Source: UBA7960 sp964624065 (lineage in GTDB: Bacteria; Bacteroidota; Bacteroidia; Bacteroidales; UBA7960). From it: a stretch of DNA of 64,000 bases. Under the pieces are notes generated by a model. That model was not told where the DNA came from, made no database searches, and saw only the letters and a program-made list of their open reading frames with translations. The stretch is from assembly GCA_964624065.1 (NCBI GenBank), contig CAZUWF010000004.1:1-64000 (forward strand). Reading direction: 5' to 3'. A program made the translations under genes and the position numbers. Positions 53,228 through 62,703 of this stretch are shown one piece after another (within the stretch, counting starts at the first letter, position 1; each line of letters starts with the position of its first letter).

Positions 53228-54844
53228 ATGCAAAGATTACTATTGTTGGGCGATGAGGCCATTGCACAGGCTGCAATTGATGCTGGATTGTCGGGTGTTT
53301 TTTCCTACCCGGGAACCCCCTCCACCGAAATTACCGAGTACATTCGCTCCTCGCGCGAGGCAAGGGAAAAAGGCATCGTGGCCCGATGGTGCGCCAACGA
53401 AAAAACAGCCGCCGAGGCTGCACTAGGGATGTCTTATGCCGGCCGCAAAACAATGACCTGTATGAAGCACGTAGGCTTGAACGTTGCCGCCGACCTTTTC
53501 ATGAACTCATCAATTACGGGAGCAAACGGTGGTCTGATATTTGTGGTGGCCGATGACCCCTCGATGCACTCATCGCAAAACGAGCAAGATAGCCGCTACT
53601 ATGGTAAGTTTGCAATGATGCCTGTATTGGAGCCAGGGAACCAACAAGAGGCTTACGATATGGTTCATTACGGGTTCGATTTTTCCGAAAAATTTGGAAT
53701 TCCGGTGATGATAAGGATAACCACCAGGTTGGCACACTCAAGAGCAGGCGTTGTGAGGAAACCATCAGTTGAACAAAACAGCCTTCGGCTTCCCGAAAAT
53801 TCAAGCCAATTCATCCTGCTCCCTTCAATTGCGCGAAAGCAATATCAAAAGCTGCTTGACAACCAACCGCTTTTTGTGGACGAGTCCGAAAACTCTCCTT
53901 TTAACAAGTACCTTGACGGTTCGGACAAGTCCAAAGGAATTATTGCTTGCGGGCTGGCGTACAATTACTTGAAAGAGAACTTTCGTGATACAAAAGTTCC
54001 GTTTCCGGTTTTGCATATTACCCAATATCCTTTGCCCGAGAAATTGGTCAGGAAGTTTTACGACGAATGTGAAAGCCTCCTGGTTTTGGAAGATGGCTAT
54101 CCAATAGTTGAAGAAATGCTCAAGGGTTTCCTGAATGTTGGCAAGCCAATACATGGAAGGCTGGACGGCACCATAAAACGAACCGGAGAACTCAACCCCG
54201 GCATTGTTGCAGCCGGTTTGGGTTTCGAGCAGGGCGAACCCCTGCAAATTCCTTCATTGGTGGTTCCACGCCCCCCTTCAATGTGCAAGGGGTGCCCGCA
54301 CATTGATAGTTTTTTGGGGCTCAATGAAGCCTTGGCACAGTTTGGCCCTGGAAGGGTGTTTTCTGATATAGGCTGCTACACCTTGAGTGCCCTGCCCCCT
54401 TACAATTCAATAAACACTTGCGTGGATATGGGTGCTTCGATCACCATGGCAAAGGGTGCAGCCGATGCGGGGCTGTTTCCGGCTGTAGCTGTTATTGGCG
54501 ACAGTACATTTACCCACTCTGGAATGACCGGGCTGCTCGATGCGGTGAACGACAAATCGAACATAACGGTAATAATTCTCGATAACGCTACCACAGGTAT
54601 GACCGGCGGGCAACCATCGTCAGCCTTTGGCAGGATAGAGGAGATTTGCAAGGGACTTGGCGTGGAGGAGGACCACATTAAGGTTATGAAGCCAATACCA
54701 AAGAACTTGCAAGAAAACATTGAGATTATGAAGCAAGAACTCCAATATCAGGGGGTTTCGGTAATAATAACCCGCCGCGAGTGCGTGGTCACCTTCAACC
54801 AGAAAATGCGAGAAAAAAGAAAAGAAAGGGAAAAGGGCGAATAG
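53228..54844 (+). CDS. iorA: Indolepyruvate:ferredoxin oxidoreductase, alpha subunit
   Basis: This 538-residue protein has a pyruvate-ferredoxin oxidoreductase-type N-terminal domain (GVFSYPGTPSTEITEY, MKHVGLNVAADL, PSMHSSQNEQDSR) and a C-terminal thiamine-diphosphate domain (GDSTFTHSGMTGLLDAV, ILDNATTGMTGGQPS). It oxidatively decarboxylates indolepyruvate and other aryl pyruvates to acyl-CoA, reducing ferredoxin, together with IorB. The conserved CxxCP-type stretch SMCKGCPHID is seen before the ThDP domain. The C-terminal ferredoxin domain with two 4Fe-4S clusters present in archaeal IorA is absent; the chain ends in a basic tail. Other Bacteroidota also carry the short form. Confidence 0.92.
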   Translation: MQRLLLLGDEAIAQAAIDAGLSGVFSYPGTPSTEITEYIRSSREAREKGIVARWCANEKTAAEAALGMSYAGRKTMTCMKHVGLNVAADLFMNSSITGANGGLIFVVADDPSMHSSQNEQDSRYYGKFAMMPVLEPGNQQEAYDMVHYGFDFSEKFGIPVMIRITTRLAHSRAGVVRKPSVEQNSLRLPENSSQFILLPSIARKQYQKLLDNQPLFVDESENSPFNKYLDGSDKSKGIIACGLAYNYLKENFRDTKVPFPVLHITQYPLPEKLVRKFYDECESLLVLEDGYPIVEEMLKGFLNVGKPIHGRLDGTIKRTGELNPGIVAAGLGFEQGEPLQIPSLVVPRPPSMCKGCPHIDSFLGLNEALAQFGPGRVFSDIGCYTLSALPPYNSINTCVDMGASITMAKGAADAGLFPAVAVIGDSTFTHSGMTGLLDAVNDKSNITVIILDNATTGMTGGQPSSAFGRIEEICKGLGVEEDHIKVMKPIPKNLQENIEIMKQELQYQGVSVIITRRECVVTFNQKMREKRKEREKGE

Positions 54845-55101
54845 TTAATGGCTTAAAGTGAAAGGGTGCCTTCGAGATGGAGCAACCGTGCAAAAGCTCG
54901 AAAGACTCCTGGCATTGGTCGAGGGCGTTAAGCATCAATAAGAATGCAGGTAACAATTTACAATAACAATAAAAATAACACCCAACAACCAATACCGAAC
55001 TCCCCAAAGCCTATATTCACCCGAAGTTAAAATGCCAAAAGCAAAACAATCACCAATTAACAACTACTAATCACCAACAATAAACTTCATAAATAGTCAC
55101 C

Positions 55102-55680
55102 ATGAAAATAGACATTATCTTGGCTGGGGTTGGAGGGCAAGGGATCTTGTCAATTGCAGCCACTATAGGTTATGCCGCGGTAGAGGCTGGCCTTTTCTTA
55201 AAGCAAGCCGAGGTGCACGGTATGAGCCAGCGCGGTGGCGATGTGCAATCGCACTTCAGGTTGTCTGACACCGAGATTGCATCAGACCTAATTCCCATTG
55301 GCGGAGCCGATATGATAATTTCGGTGGAGCCCATGGAGGGGCTGAGGTACTTGCCTTACCTGAAAAAAAATGGATGGCTAATCACAAACACAAAGCCTTT
55401 TATCAACATTTCCAACTATCCCGACATTGAGGCGGTCATGAAGGAAATTAAAACCGTACCTAATCACGTGGCCATAGATGCCGATACAATTGCTGGAGGA
55501 ATAGGCACAACAAAAGCCGCCAATATGGTAATTCTTGGCGCTGCTTCGCCATTTTTGAACATTGATTTTGAAAAACTTGAAAACTCAATTAAGTTTATTT
55601 TCGGAAGAAAGGGCGAGGATTTGGTTAACATTAACCTTGATGCAATTCGCACCGGCCGAAAACTGGCCCTCGAAAGATAG
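55102..55680 (+). CDS. iorB: Indolepyruvate:ferredoxin oxidoreductase, beta subunit
   Basis: This 192-residue protein is the gamma-type subunit of 2-oxoacid oxidoreductases. It shows ILAGVGGQGILSIA at the start, EVHGMSQRGGDVQSH (the CoA/substrate region) and the Rossmann-like ISVEPMEG. It works with IorA in the same operon. The gap between the genes is 257 bp and AT-rich, with two copies of the word AATCACCAA; a 28-codon frame in it (GTG at 54858) is not called. The start is the ATG at 55102. Confidence 0.92.
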   Translation: MKIDIILAGVGGQGILSIAATIGYAAVEAGLFLKQAEVHGMSQRGGDVQSHFRLSDTEIASDLIPIGGADMIISVEPMEGLRYLPYLKKNGWLITNTKPFINISNYPDIEAVMKEIKTVPNHVAIDADTIAGGIGTTKAANMVILGAASPFLNIDFEKLENSIKFIFGRKGEDLVNINLDAIRTGRKLALER

Positions 55681-55837
55681 GATAAACGTTTTACAATAGG
55701 TTTTTCAAAGGGTTATTCCTTTCTTTGGGCGATTTTGTTGGAAAACTTTTTCGCCAGGTTTTTGTTAAAATGAAAATCTTTGACCCCCAGGCGCCAGCGC
55801 TGATATATTTAAGCAAAACAAGTAATACTTAAAATAA

Positions 55838-58723
55838 ATGATCACCAACAACTTCATTAACCGCCACAATGGCCCAACGGCAGCCGACCAACAAATAATG
55901 TTGAAAAAATCAGGATTCAAAACCATTGAAGAACTTATTGACAAAACCATTCCCCCTTCAATAAGGCTCCCCAAGCCACTTGACATTCCGGCAGGCCTGA
56001 ACGAGTACGAGTATTACAAGCATATTAAATCTTTGGCGTCGAAAAACAAGATTTTCAGATCGTACATTGGACTTGGCTACTACAATACCATAGTGCCGGG
56101 TGTGATACAGAGGAATATGCTCGAAAACCCGGGGTGGTACACCGCCTACACTCCCTACCAAGCAGAAATTTCTCAGGGGCGCCTCGAAGCCTTGCTCAAT
56201 TTTCAAACCTTGATTTCTGATCTTACCGGAATGGAAGTTGCCAACGCTTCACTCTTGGACGAGGCCACCGCCGCTGCCGAAGCAATGCTAATGTTGTTTG
56301 CAGGCCGCCCGCGAGAGGCCCAAAAAAGGGGTGCCAACAAGTTTTTCGTATCTAAAAGAGTTTTACCTCAAACCATAGAAGTGGTAAAGGCTCGTGCCAA
56401 ACACGTAAATGTTGAGGTTGTTGTTGACTGTATCCTTGAGGCAAAACTTGACGAAAGCTTCTTCGGAGTTTTGGTTCAATACCCAAACGAAAGAGGAAAA
56501 ATTTCCGATTTCAGACCATTTGTACAATATGCCAAGACTGTTGGGGCAAGGGTGGCCGTGGCCTCCGACCTTTTAAGCCTAACCCTCCTTACTCCTCCGG
56601 GCGAATGGGGAGCCGACGTGGTGGTTGGATCGGCCCAAAGATTTGGTGTTCCTATGGGTTACGGTGGCCCGCACGCAGGATTCTTTGCCACACGAGATGA
56701 ATTCAAACGGCAAATTCCCGGAAGAATCATTGGTGTTTCGGTTGACATTAACGGTAAAAGTGCCCTGAGGATGGCCCTTCAAACCCGCGAGCAACACATC
56801 AAGCGCGAAAAGGCCACTTCAAACATATGCACCGCTCAGGCATTGCTCGCAAATATGGCCGGCATGTACGCCGCATACCACGGCCCCAAAGGGCTGAAGG
56901 AGATTGCCGTGAAAGTTAACACTATGGCAGCGGTAACAGCCCAAGAAGTTGAAAAGTACGGGTACAGGCAACTTAACGATTACTTCTTCGATACGGTTTT
57001 GATCGAAACCCCACGGGATGTTTCGGCAGATAAAGTGCTTAAACTAGCATTGGATAAGGAAATGAACTTCCGCAAGGTGGATGAAAATCTTGTTGGACTT
57101 AGCTTTGACGAAACCACATCGCTGGTCGATGTCAACGACATTCTCGATGTGTTTGCCGCCGCCACAGGAAAGAAATACCACAAGTACGTATGCGAAGGGA
57201 ACCCTTGCAGGTGTTTTGAAATTAAAACTATCCCTGACAACCTGTTGCGCACCAGCGATTACCTCACCCACCCAGTATTCAACAGCTATCATTCCGAAAC
57301 GGATATGATGCGGTATATTAAGAAGTTGGAAAATTATGATTTGGCTTTAAATCGAACCATGATCCCGCTTGGCTCTTGCACTATGAAACTTAACGCCGCT
57401 GCTGAAATGTTTGCCATGAGCTGGCCAGAGTTCGGATCAATTCACCCATTCGTTCCTGTTGATCAGGCGGAAGGGTATCAAGAACTTATTTCAGGGCTAG
57501 AGAGAGATTTATGCGAGATTACCGGGTTTGCGGGCATTAGTTTTATGCCCAACTCTGGAGCTTCTGGCGAGTATGCAGGGTTGTTGGTAATAAAGGCATA
57601 CCACGAGAGTAGGGGAGAGGGGCATCGAAACATCACGCTTATCCCATCATCGGCCCACGGCACCAACCCTGCAAGTGCGGTTATGGCTGGAATGACCGTG
57701 GTTGTGGTTAAATGCGATGAAAAAGGAAACGTTGACATAGAAGACCTTCGCAAGAAGGCCCAGGAGCATAAAGACCTCCTTTCGGCCATAATGATAACAT
57801 ATCCATCGACCCACGGTGTTTTTGAGGAAGAAATTTTGGAAATTGCAAAAATCATTCACGAGTATGGCGGCCAAGTTTATATGGATGGAGCCAATATGAA
57901 TGCTCAGGTGGGATTCACCAATCCTGCCATTTGCGGAGCCGATGTTTGCCACCTAAACCTTCACAAAACCTTTGCCATACCTCACGGAGGTGGCGGCCCT
58001 GGCGTTGGCCCAATTGGAGTGGCAAAACATTTGCTTCCATTCTTGCCAAATCACCCAGAGGTGAAAACTGGTGGAGAAAACGGAATCCCCGCCGTTTCGG
58101 CAGCTCCATTCGGCAGTGCTTTCATCCTAACAATTACCTATGCCTACATAAGGCTTTTGGGTGGCAAGGGACTGACCGAAGCTACCGCCGTGGCTATACT
58201 AAGTGCCAACTACCTTAAAGCCGCACTCGAAAATCACTACCCCGTACTTTTTACGGGCAAGAACAACACGGTGGCGCACGAAATGATTCTTGACTGCAAT
58301 CACTTCAAGCGAAATGTTGACATTGATGCAATTGACATTGCAAAGCGATTGATGGACTATGGCTTCCATGCCCCAACCGTAGCATTTCCTGTTCCGGGAA
58401 CCCTAATGGTGGAGCCCACAGAGAGCGAGCCACTTCGCGAGCTGGATAGGTTTGTAGATGCCATGATTGCCATACGCGAAGAAATTCGTGAGGTTGAAGA
58501 AGGCAAGGCTTCAAAGGATAACAACGTGGTCAAGAACTCGCCGCACACGGCCAAGATGGTTACCGCAACCGAGTGGGCTATGCCTTACACCCGGGAGAAG
58601 GCTGCATTTCCCCTTCATTGGCTCGAAGAAATGAAGTACTTCACTCCAGTGGCACGAGTTGACAATTCATATGGCGACAGGAACCTGGTTTGTACCTGCG
58701 AACCAACCGAAAGCTATATGTAG
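55838..58723 (+). CDS. gcvP: Glycine dehydrogenase (decarboxylating), P protein
   Basis: This 961-residue single-chain P protein of the glycine cleavage system decarboxylates glycine using pyridoxal phosphate and passes the aminomethyl group to lipoyl-GcvH. The N-terminal half starts FINRHNGPTAADQQIML, and AYTPYQAEISQGRLEALLN is characteristic. The PLP-binding Lys710 sits in LNLHKTFAIPHGGGGPG. The length is normal (about 950). It follows iorB by 157 bp but has no clear TAnnTTTG box of its own. GcvH and GcvT are not in this window. Confidence 0.96.
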   Translation: MITNNFINRHNGPTAADQQIMLKKSGFKTIEELIDKTIPPSIRLPKPLDIPAGLNEYEYYKHIKSLASKNKIFRSYIGLGYYNTIVPGVIQRNMLENPGWYTAYTPYQAEISQGRLEALLNFQTLISDLTGMEVANASLLDEATAAAEAMLMLFAGRPREAQKRGANKFFVSKRVLPQTIEVVKARAKHVNVEVVVDCILEAKLDESFFGVLVQYPNERGKISDFRPFVQYAKTVGARVAVASDLLSLTLLTPPGEWGADVVVGSAQRFGVPMGYGGPHAGFFATRDEFKRQIPGRIIGVSVDINGKSALRMALQTREQHIKREKATSNICTAQALLANMAGMYAAYHGPKGLKEIAVKVNTMAAVTAQEVEKYGYRQLNDYFFDTVLIETPRDVSADKVLKLALDKEMNFRKVDENLVGLSFDETTSLVDVNDILDVFAAATGKKYHKYVCEGNPCRCFEIKTIPDNLLRTSDYLTHPVFNSYHSETDMMRYIKKLENYDLALNRTMIPLGSCTMKLNAAAEMFAMSWPEFGSIHPFVPVDQAEGYQELISGLERDLCEITGFAGISFMPNSGASGEYAGLLVIKAYHESRGEGHRNITLIPSSAHGTNPASAVMAGMTVVVVKCDEKGNVDIEDLRKKAQEHKDLLSAIMITYPSTHGVFEEEILEIAKIIHEYGGQVYMDGANMNAQVGFTNPAICGADVCHLNLHKTFAIPHGGGGPGVGPIGVAKHLLPFLPNHPEVKTGGENGIPAVSAAPFGSAFILTITYAYIRLLGGKGLTEATAVAILSANYLKAALENHYPVLFTGKNNTVAHEMILDCNHFKRNVDIDAIDIAKRLMDYGFHAPTVAFPVPGTLMVEPTESEPLRELDRFVDAMIAIREEIREVEEGKASKDNNVVKNSPHTAKMVTATEWAMPYTREKAAFPLHWLEEMKYFTPVARVDNSYGDRNLVCTCEPTESYM

Positions 58724-58765
58724 TTTTATTGTTCCTTTTATAAAAACGTAATAACCAAAACCTTT

Positions 58766-59977
58766 TTGCCGGTGAGTCTCCCAGGTAAAAAAATAGTGTT
58801 TTTAATTTTTGCCAGCCTTGTCTTTTTATTATTTAAAGCTCAAGCCGAAACCCGAAGCAGGGCGCAATACCCCGGTTGGCTTTCTGATGCCTACTTTGGA
58901 GTAAACGTTGGCTACATTCACTATCCTTTTGGCAACCAACACCTGGAGCCAGGCTTGCAAGCAGCTCGCATTTCAATACCGGGGCCTGCGGTAAGGATTA
59001 TGCTATACGGTAGAGACTTTGGACCCTACCTGTCAATGCAGGTTACCTATATGCGACCTGTGGAGTGGGTTAAATACCACGATATTAATGAGCCCGGAAA
59101 TCGGAGACAGGTATGGATGAATGTTGCCGGGCTAACCCTCAAGCCAATGCTTCCTATTGGCGAAAGGCTAACTCTTACTGGTGAGGCCGGGCTTGCAATA
59201 GTTACACGTCACGGATTTGATTTTCGTGGAGCTCCCGGCATCAAGGATGCCAACTATGCTTCGGTGTTGGTTGGCGCGGGATTAAAGTACAAGGTGGGGC
59301 GCAATTGGGATTTAACCTTTCACGGTGCATTTTCGCCCGAAAACAAAAAGGCCAACCAACCCTACACCTACTTTTTCTCACCGGGATTTCAGTATAATAT
59401 GCGCCCCATACCCAATGAAGTTGTGGAGCGTAACGAAAACTCCGGATATATTTTTCCGGTAAACCAAATCAAGGTTGGGTATTCGACAAATGCACTTGGC
59501 TACGGGGTAAACAATTTTTTGGCCGAAGGAGCCATCCCGGTATTTTGGGGCGGCAATGTTCATGTAAAAAAAGGGTTATCAGTAAGCTACCAGCGAAATC
59601 TTTTTCACACCAGAAGGAATTTTTCCTTTGATGTGGGGATTAGTGCCTCAATTTGGGAAACTCGCGACGACACCAATTTTTTCACATTGGCACTTTATCC
59701 TGTTTTCAGGTTTACCCCTATTAGGACCAAAACATCAGATTATTACTTTTTTTATTCGGTTGCCGGGCCTACCTTCATTTCCCAAAAAATCATTGATGGC
59801 CACGATACGGGCGAAAAATTCACCTTTCACGACTATATGGGCCTAGGGTCGTTTTTCGGCAAGAAAAAGCAGTTTAACGCGGAGATAAAAATTGGCCACT
59901 ACTCAAACGGTAACCTCTTTCCTCAAAACGCAAGCGTGAAGGTGCCCCTAACTTTTGCACTTGGATACACTTTCTAG
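58766..59977 (+). CDS. Outer-membrane protein with C-terminal PagL-like lipid A deacylase domain
   Basis: This protein of about 403 residues has a signal peptide, then a first barrel-like half (about 35-225) and a second half resembling acyloxyacyl hydrolase/PagL, which removes the 3-O-acyl chain of lipid A. The PagL catalytic motif is seen as IGHYSNGN with His378 and Ser380. The third PagL residue, a Glu about 12 residues after the Ser, is not evident, so activity is uncertain. No ATG fits: TTG at 58766 or GTG at 58772 must start the frame. It ends GYTF. Its last 4 nt overlap the end of the convergent flippase gene. Confidence 0.8.
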   Translation: MPVSLPGKKIVFLIFASLVFLLFKAQAETRSRAQYPGWLSDAYFGVNVGYIHYPFGNQHLEPGLQAARISIPGPAVRIMLYGRDFGPYLSMQVTYMRPVEWVKYHDINEPGNRRQVWMNVAGLTLKPMLPIGERLTLTGEAGLAIVTRHGFDFRGAPGIKDANYASVLVGAGLKYKVGRNWDLTFHGAFSPENKKANQPYTYFFSPGFQYNMRPIPNEVVERNENSGYIFPVNQIKVGYSTNALGYGVNNFLAEGAIPVFWGGNVHVKKGLSVSYQRNLFHTRRNFSFDVGISASIWETRDDTNFFTLALYPVFRFTPIRTKTSDYYFFYSVAGPTFISQKIIDGHDTGEKFTFHDYMGLGSFFGKKKQFNAEIKIGHYSNGNLFPQNASVKVPLTFALGYTF

Positions 59978-61491
59978 ATTGGCCTCTTACGGAATGCTGG
60001 AATCAAATGTTTAAATTGTTTAAAGAAGCTCCTATCAATCAAGGCAACGAAAAGTCCGAAAACAATTAAAAGTAAGATTCCTTCAAAGTACCGGAATAAA
60101 CCCGACATATCGGGCAAGGCAAGACTCAGAAAATAGAGTGCTACCGCCCCGGCAATCATAAGGATCAACCGCCCGGTTTCATAAGGTACAGGGTAGTTTT
60201 TTTGTCCTAGGAAGTATGAAATTAACACCATAGTGAAATAGCAAGCAAGGGCCGCCCAAGCCGAACCCACGTATCCAATTTTTGGAATTAACAACACATT
60301 TAGAACGATGGTAACAAAAGTGCCCACCATAGTAATGATGGCTCCATACCATGTTTTGTCAGTAAGCTTGTACCAAAAGGAAAGGTTGAAATAGATTCCC
60401 AAGAACAAATTTGCCATGAGAAGAATCGGCACCACGATCAACCCTTCCCTGAACCTTGCCCCTACAAACAAGCCTACAACGTCTATGAAAAACATAGTGG
60501 CAAGAAATAAGAAAAGGCAAGCCACCAAAAAATACTTCAAAACCAATGCGTAGGTTTGACGGGCATTTTGTTGCGACTCTTGGAAAAAAAAGAACGGTTC
60601 GGCGGCAAACCTGAAGGCTTGGATGAAAAGTACCATAATGACGCTTACCTTGTAGCAGGCCCCGTAAATTCCGATCAAATACCTTGGATCGTCAACGGGC
60701 AAAAGGTGCGTGAGCAAAATTTTGTCGAGGTTAACATTTGCCACACCAGCCAGGCCAACGAAGGCAAGAGGAGTTGAGAACGCAAAAATCTTTCGCCACA
60801 TTGAGGCCGAAAATTCGAACCTTTCGCGAAAAACAACAGGGAGCAATAAAACAAGGGTTATTAAACTCGACAGCAAAACCGAAACAAACACGTAGCCTAC
60901 ACCAAGCTCGGGCTTGTAAATGCCTCCAACCATAGGTTTTAAAATCTCTGGACCGCTTTTGAGAAGCAACGGGCAGAGCCACAAGAAGAAAACATTGAAG
61001 CCAACGTTGGAAACAATGTTAACCAGTTTTAGCACGGCAAACCTTACAGGCCTATTCTCTGCCCTTAGCCTCGCAAACGGTATTGAAATGATTGCATCGA
61101 GGGCAACAATTGCCGCCATCAATACTACGTAATCGCCCCGCCCCGGGAAATCTAGAAGGCTGGCAATTGGTTGGTTAAATGCAATAACTACAAGGGCAAA
61201 AATGATTGAAACAGCTGAAACAGAAAACAAGGCTGCCGTGAAGACCTTGGCTCTTTCGTACTTATGCTTTTCAAAAAATCTGAAAAAACCGGTTTCCATC
61301 CCATGAATCAACAACACCATCAAAAAGGCAATGTAACTATAAAGAAGGGTAACGATCCCGTACTCGTCGGGTGAGAAAACCAGATAGGTGTGAAACGGCA
61401 CCAGCAAGTAACCAACCATACGACCCACTATACTGCTCATTCCATAAATGGCAGTTTGGCCAGCAAGAATCTTTAATGGACTACTTGACAT
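59974..61491 (-). CDS. Polysaccharide flippase (Wzx/oligosaccharide flippase type)
   Basis: This 505-residue integral membrane protein has about 14 TM segments over its whole length. The opening GQTAIYGMSSIVGRMVGYLLVPFHTYLV is the family pattern of Bacteroidota polysaccharide biosynthesis flippases (MATE/MOP superfamily). It should flip lipid-linked sugar units across the inner membrane for surface polysaccharide. No glycosyltransferase genes are adjacent in the window. Its promoter box is so close to the ATG that the leader is about 5 nt. Confidence 0.93.
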   Translation of the reverse strand: MSSSPLKILAGQTAIYGMSSIVGRMVGYLLVPFHTYLVFSPDEYGIVTLLYSYIAFLMVLLIHGMETGFFRFFEKHKYERAKVFTAALFSVSAVSIIFALVVIAFNQPIASLLDFPGRGDYVVLMAAIVALDAIISIPFARLRAENRPVRFAVLKLVNIVSNVGFNVFFLWLCPLLLKSGPEILKPMVGGIYKPELGVGYVFVSVLLSSLITLVLLLPVVFRERFEFSASMWRKIFAFSTPLAFVGLAGVANVNLDKILLTHLLPVDDPRYLIGIYGACYKVSVIMVLFIQAFRFAAEPFFFFQESQQNARQTYALVLKYFLVACLFLFLATMFFIDVVGLFVGARFREGLIVVPILLMANLFLGIYFNLSFWYKLTDKTWYGAIITMVGTFVTIVLNVLLIPKIGYVGSAWAALACYFTMVLISYFLGQKNYPVPYETGRLILMIAGAVALYFLSLALPDMSGLFRYFEGILLLIVFGLFVALIDRSFFKQFKHLIPAFRKRPI

Positions 61492-61502
61492 TGTTTTTTT
61501 TG

Positions 61503-61510
61503 CAAATATA
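61503..61510 (-). promoter_or_regulatory. -7 element close to the flippase start
   Basis: The minus strand reads TATATTTG, matching TAnnTTTG, 12 bp before the ATG, which predicts a very short leader. Confidence 0.48.
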
Positions 61511-61563
61511 CGTTTTAGCCTGGCAATTATTACGGGTAATTTATTTTTGAGCTCCTTAATAAG

Positions 61564-61589
61564 AAAAGGCTGCCAAAAGGCAGCCTTTT
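61564..61589 (-). terminator. Terminator of tRNA-Arg(CCU)
   Basis: A perfect 11-bp stem AAAAGGCTGCC/GGCAGCCTTTT around a four-base loop lies 8 bp past the tRNA 3' end. The T-run within the stem gives termination on the minus strand, and the symmetry would let it act both ways. Confidence 0.85.
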
Positions 61590-61597
61590 CAATCTTG

Positions 61598-61669
61598 TAG
61601 CTCCGACAGGAATCGAACCTGTATCTAAAGTTTAGGAAACTTCCATTCTATCCATTGAACTACGGAGCC
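61598..61669 (-). tRNA. tRNA-Arg, anticodon CCU
   Basis: A full 72-nt cloverleaf can be drawn on the minus strand: acceptor GGCTCCG/CGGAGCT, D stem GTTC/GAAT, anticodon stem GAAGT/ACTTT with loop TTCCTAA (anticodon CCT), variable loop AGAT, T stem ACAGG/CCTGT with loop TTCGATT, discriminator A. CCA is not encoded. It reads AGG codons. Its first 25 nt match tRNA-Arg(CCG) except for one missing base in the D loop. Confidence 0.96.
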
Positions 61670-61680
61670 AAAACGAGGTG

Positions 61681-61688
61681 CAAAGGTA
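61681..61688 (-). promoter_or_regulatory. -7 element for tRNA-Arg(CCU)
   Basis: The minus strand reads TACCTTTG, a full TAnnTTTG match, 12 bp before the tRNA 5' end. Confidence 0.65.
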
Positions 61689-62234
61689 ATAAAATTATTC
61701 AAGATTCCACAACCCCGATTTGCAATCAGTTTTTGAGAACTTAGAAGGATGAGTAGGAGTTGCCGCGCGAGTGTCCACACAAACAGAATACTGATGACCA
61801 GGTCTTCATGCCAAAGTTTGTTTCAAAAGGTTGAAAAATAGGGTTTGCGACAACCTTCACTGGTCATCAAAATGATAGCCCTAACCCCTCACTGCATCTT
61901 TAGGATTTTTGATAAAACCCTTTTAATTGGCAGGTTTTTCAATATAGCCAATCCGCTTCTTGCGGGTAATGTCATCGGACGACTTGGCAGGTAAAAACGC
62001 AGTGATCTTAATTGGTTTGCACAGCCACCAACTCTTTCCACTCGGAAGGCAGGGCATATAGCTTTTTCTCGCCTTAATACTAGAGTTTTGGTTCAAGCGT
62101 TTTCTTGGGTCACTGGGCTAGTAGGGGTGGGGTAGGGATGAATCTCTAAGCCACTCTGTAATAAGTGCCACGGTTCACCTAACAAGCTCCCCGTTGCCTT
62201 GGTGGCTAAAAGGGACGAGGGTGCACTTTTTTGA
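61689..62234. other. Intergenic region with short coding-like remnants
   Basis: No supported gene. On the minus strand between about 62110 and 61950 a short frame reads protein-like (MPCLPSGKSWWLC, KITAFLPAKSSDDITRKKR, GYIEKPAN) and then stops. It may be a decayed fragment, but no family is recognised. Confidence 0.4.
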
Positions 62235-62519
62235 TTAAGACCCGGCAATGGGTGACCCGAATACACCCACCGCAAGTTCAGCCCAAATCAAAACCAGCAC
62301 AATTAAAATAATGCCACAGATTATAATTCTGTTCTTCAGGCTTTTCACCTTTCTCAAAACCAACTCGCACAGCAAGCCCGTCCCAAAAAGTAAAACCCCT
62401 GCTATCAGAAAGTCAGTAATGTTCCACGCTACTTCATTTGTGCACTGCATTGCAATTAGCGGAATCAACAAGAGGGTTGCTGCAGTCAATAAAATAACGA
62501 TCAATCTTTTGTTTTTCAT
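62235..62519 (-). CDS. Small three-TM membrane protein of unknown function
   Basis: This 94-residue protein has TM helices at about 5-22, 33-53 and 64-83, with the tail AELAVGVFGSPIAGS. The pattern (ITDFLIAGVLLFGTGLLCELVLRKV and the WAELAVG tail) is one I recognise from small conserved hypothetical membrane proteins of Bacteroidota. No function is known. It stands alone between the tRNA and the antiporter gene. Confidence 0.78.
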   Translation of the reverse strand: MKNKRLIVILLTAATLLLIPLIAMQCTNEVAWNITDFLIAGVLLFGTGLLCELVLRKVKSLKNRIIICGIILIVLVLIWAELAVGVFGSPIAGS

Positions 62520-62703
62520 TGCTTTTTTAGTGTTTAATTACAAGTTCTTTGGTTTTAATTTGACAGCGGTATTGGCGGTTGAAAAAAAAGGGTTCTTTGG
62601 GCAGGGTTGCTTTCAGTACGCGGGCATTATAGTTGTACAAAAAAATGCGAGTATTAAAAACTATCCCAAGTTCAATCAACGCTATTTGCACCCTGGCATT
62701 TTG

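Noticed and set aside
54858..54941. 28-codon frame with GTG start between iorA and iorB
   Set aside because: Composition looks coding but there is no ribosome site or family; too short to support.
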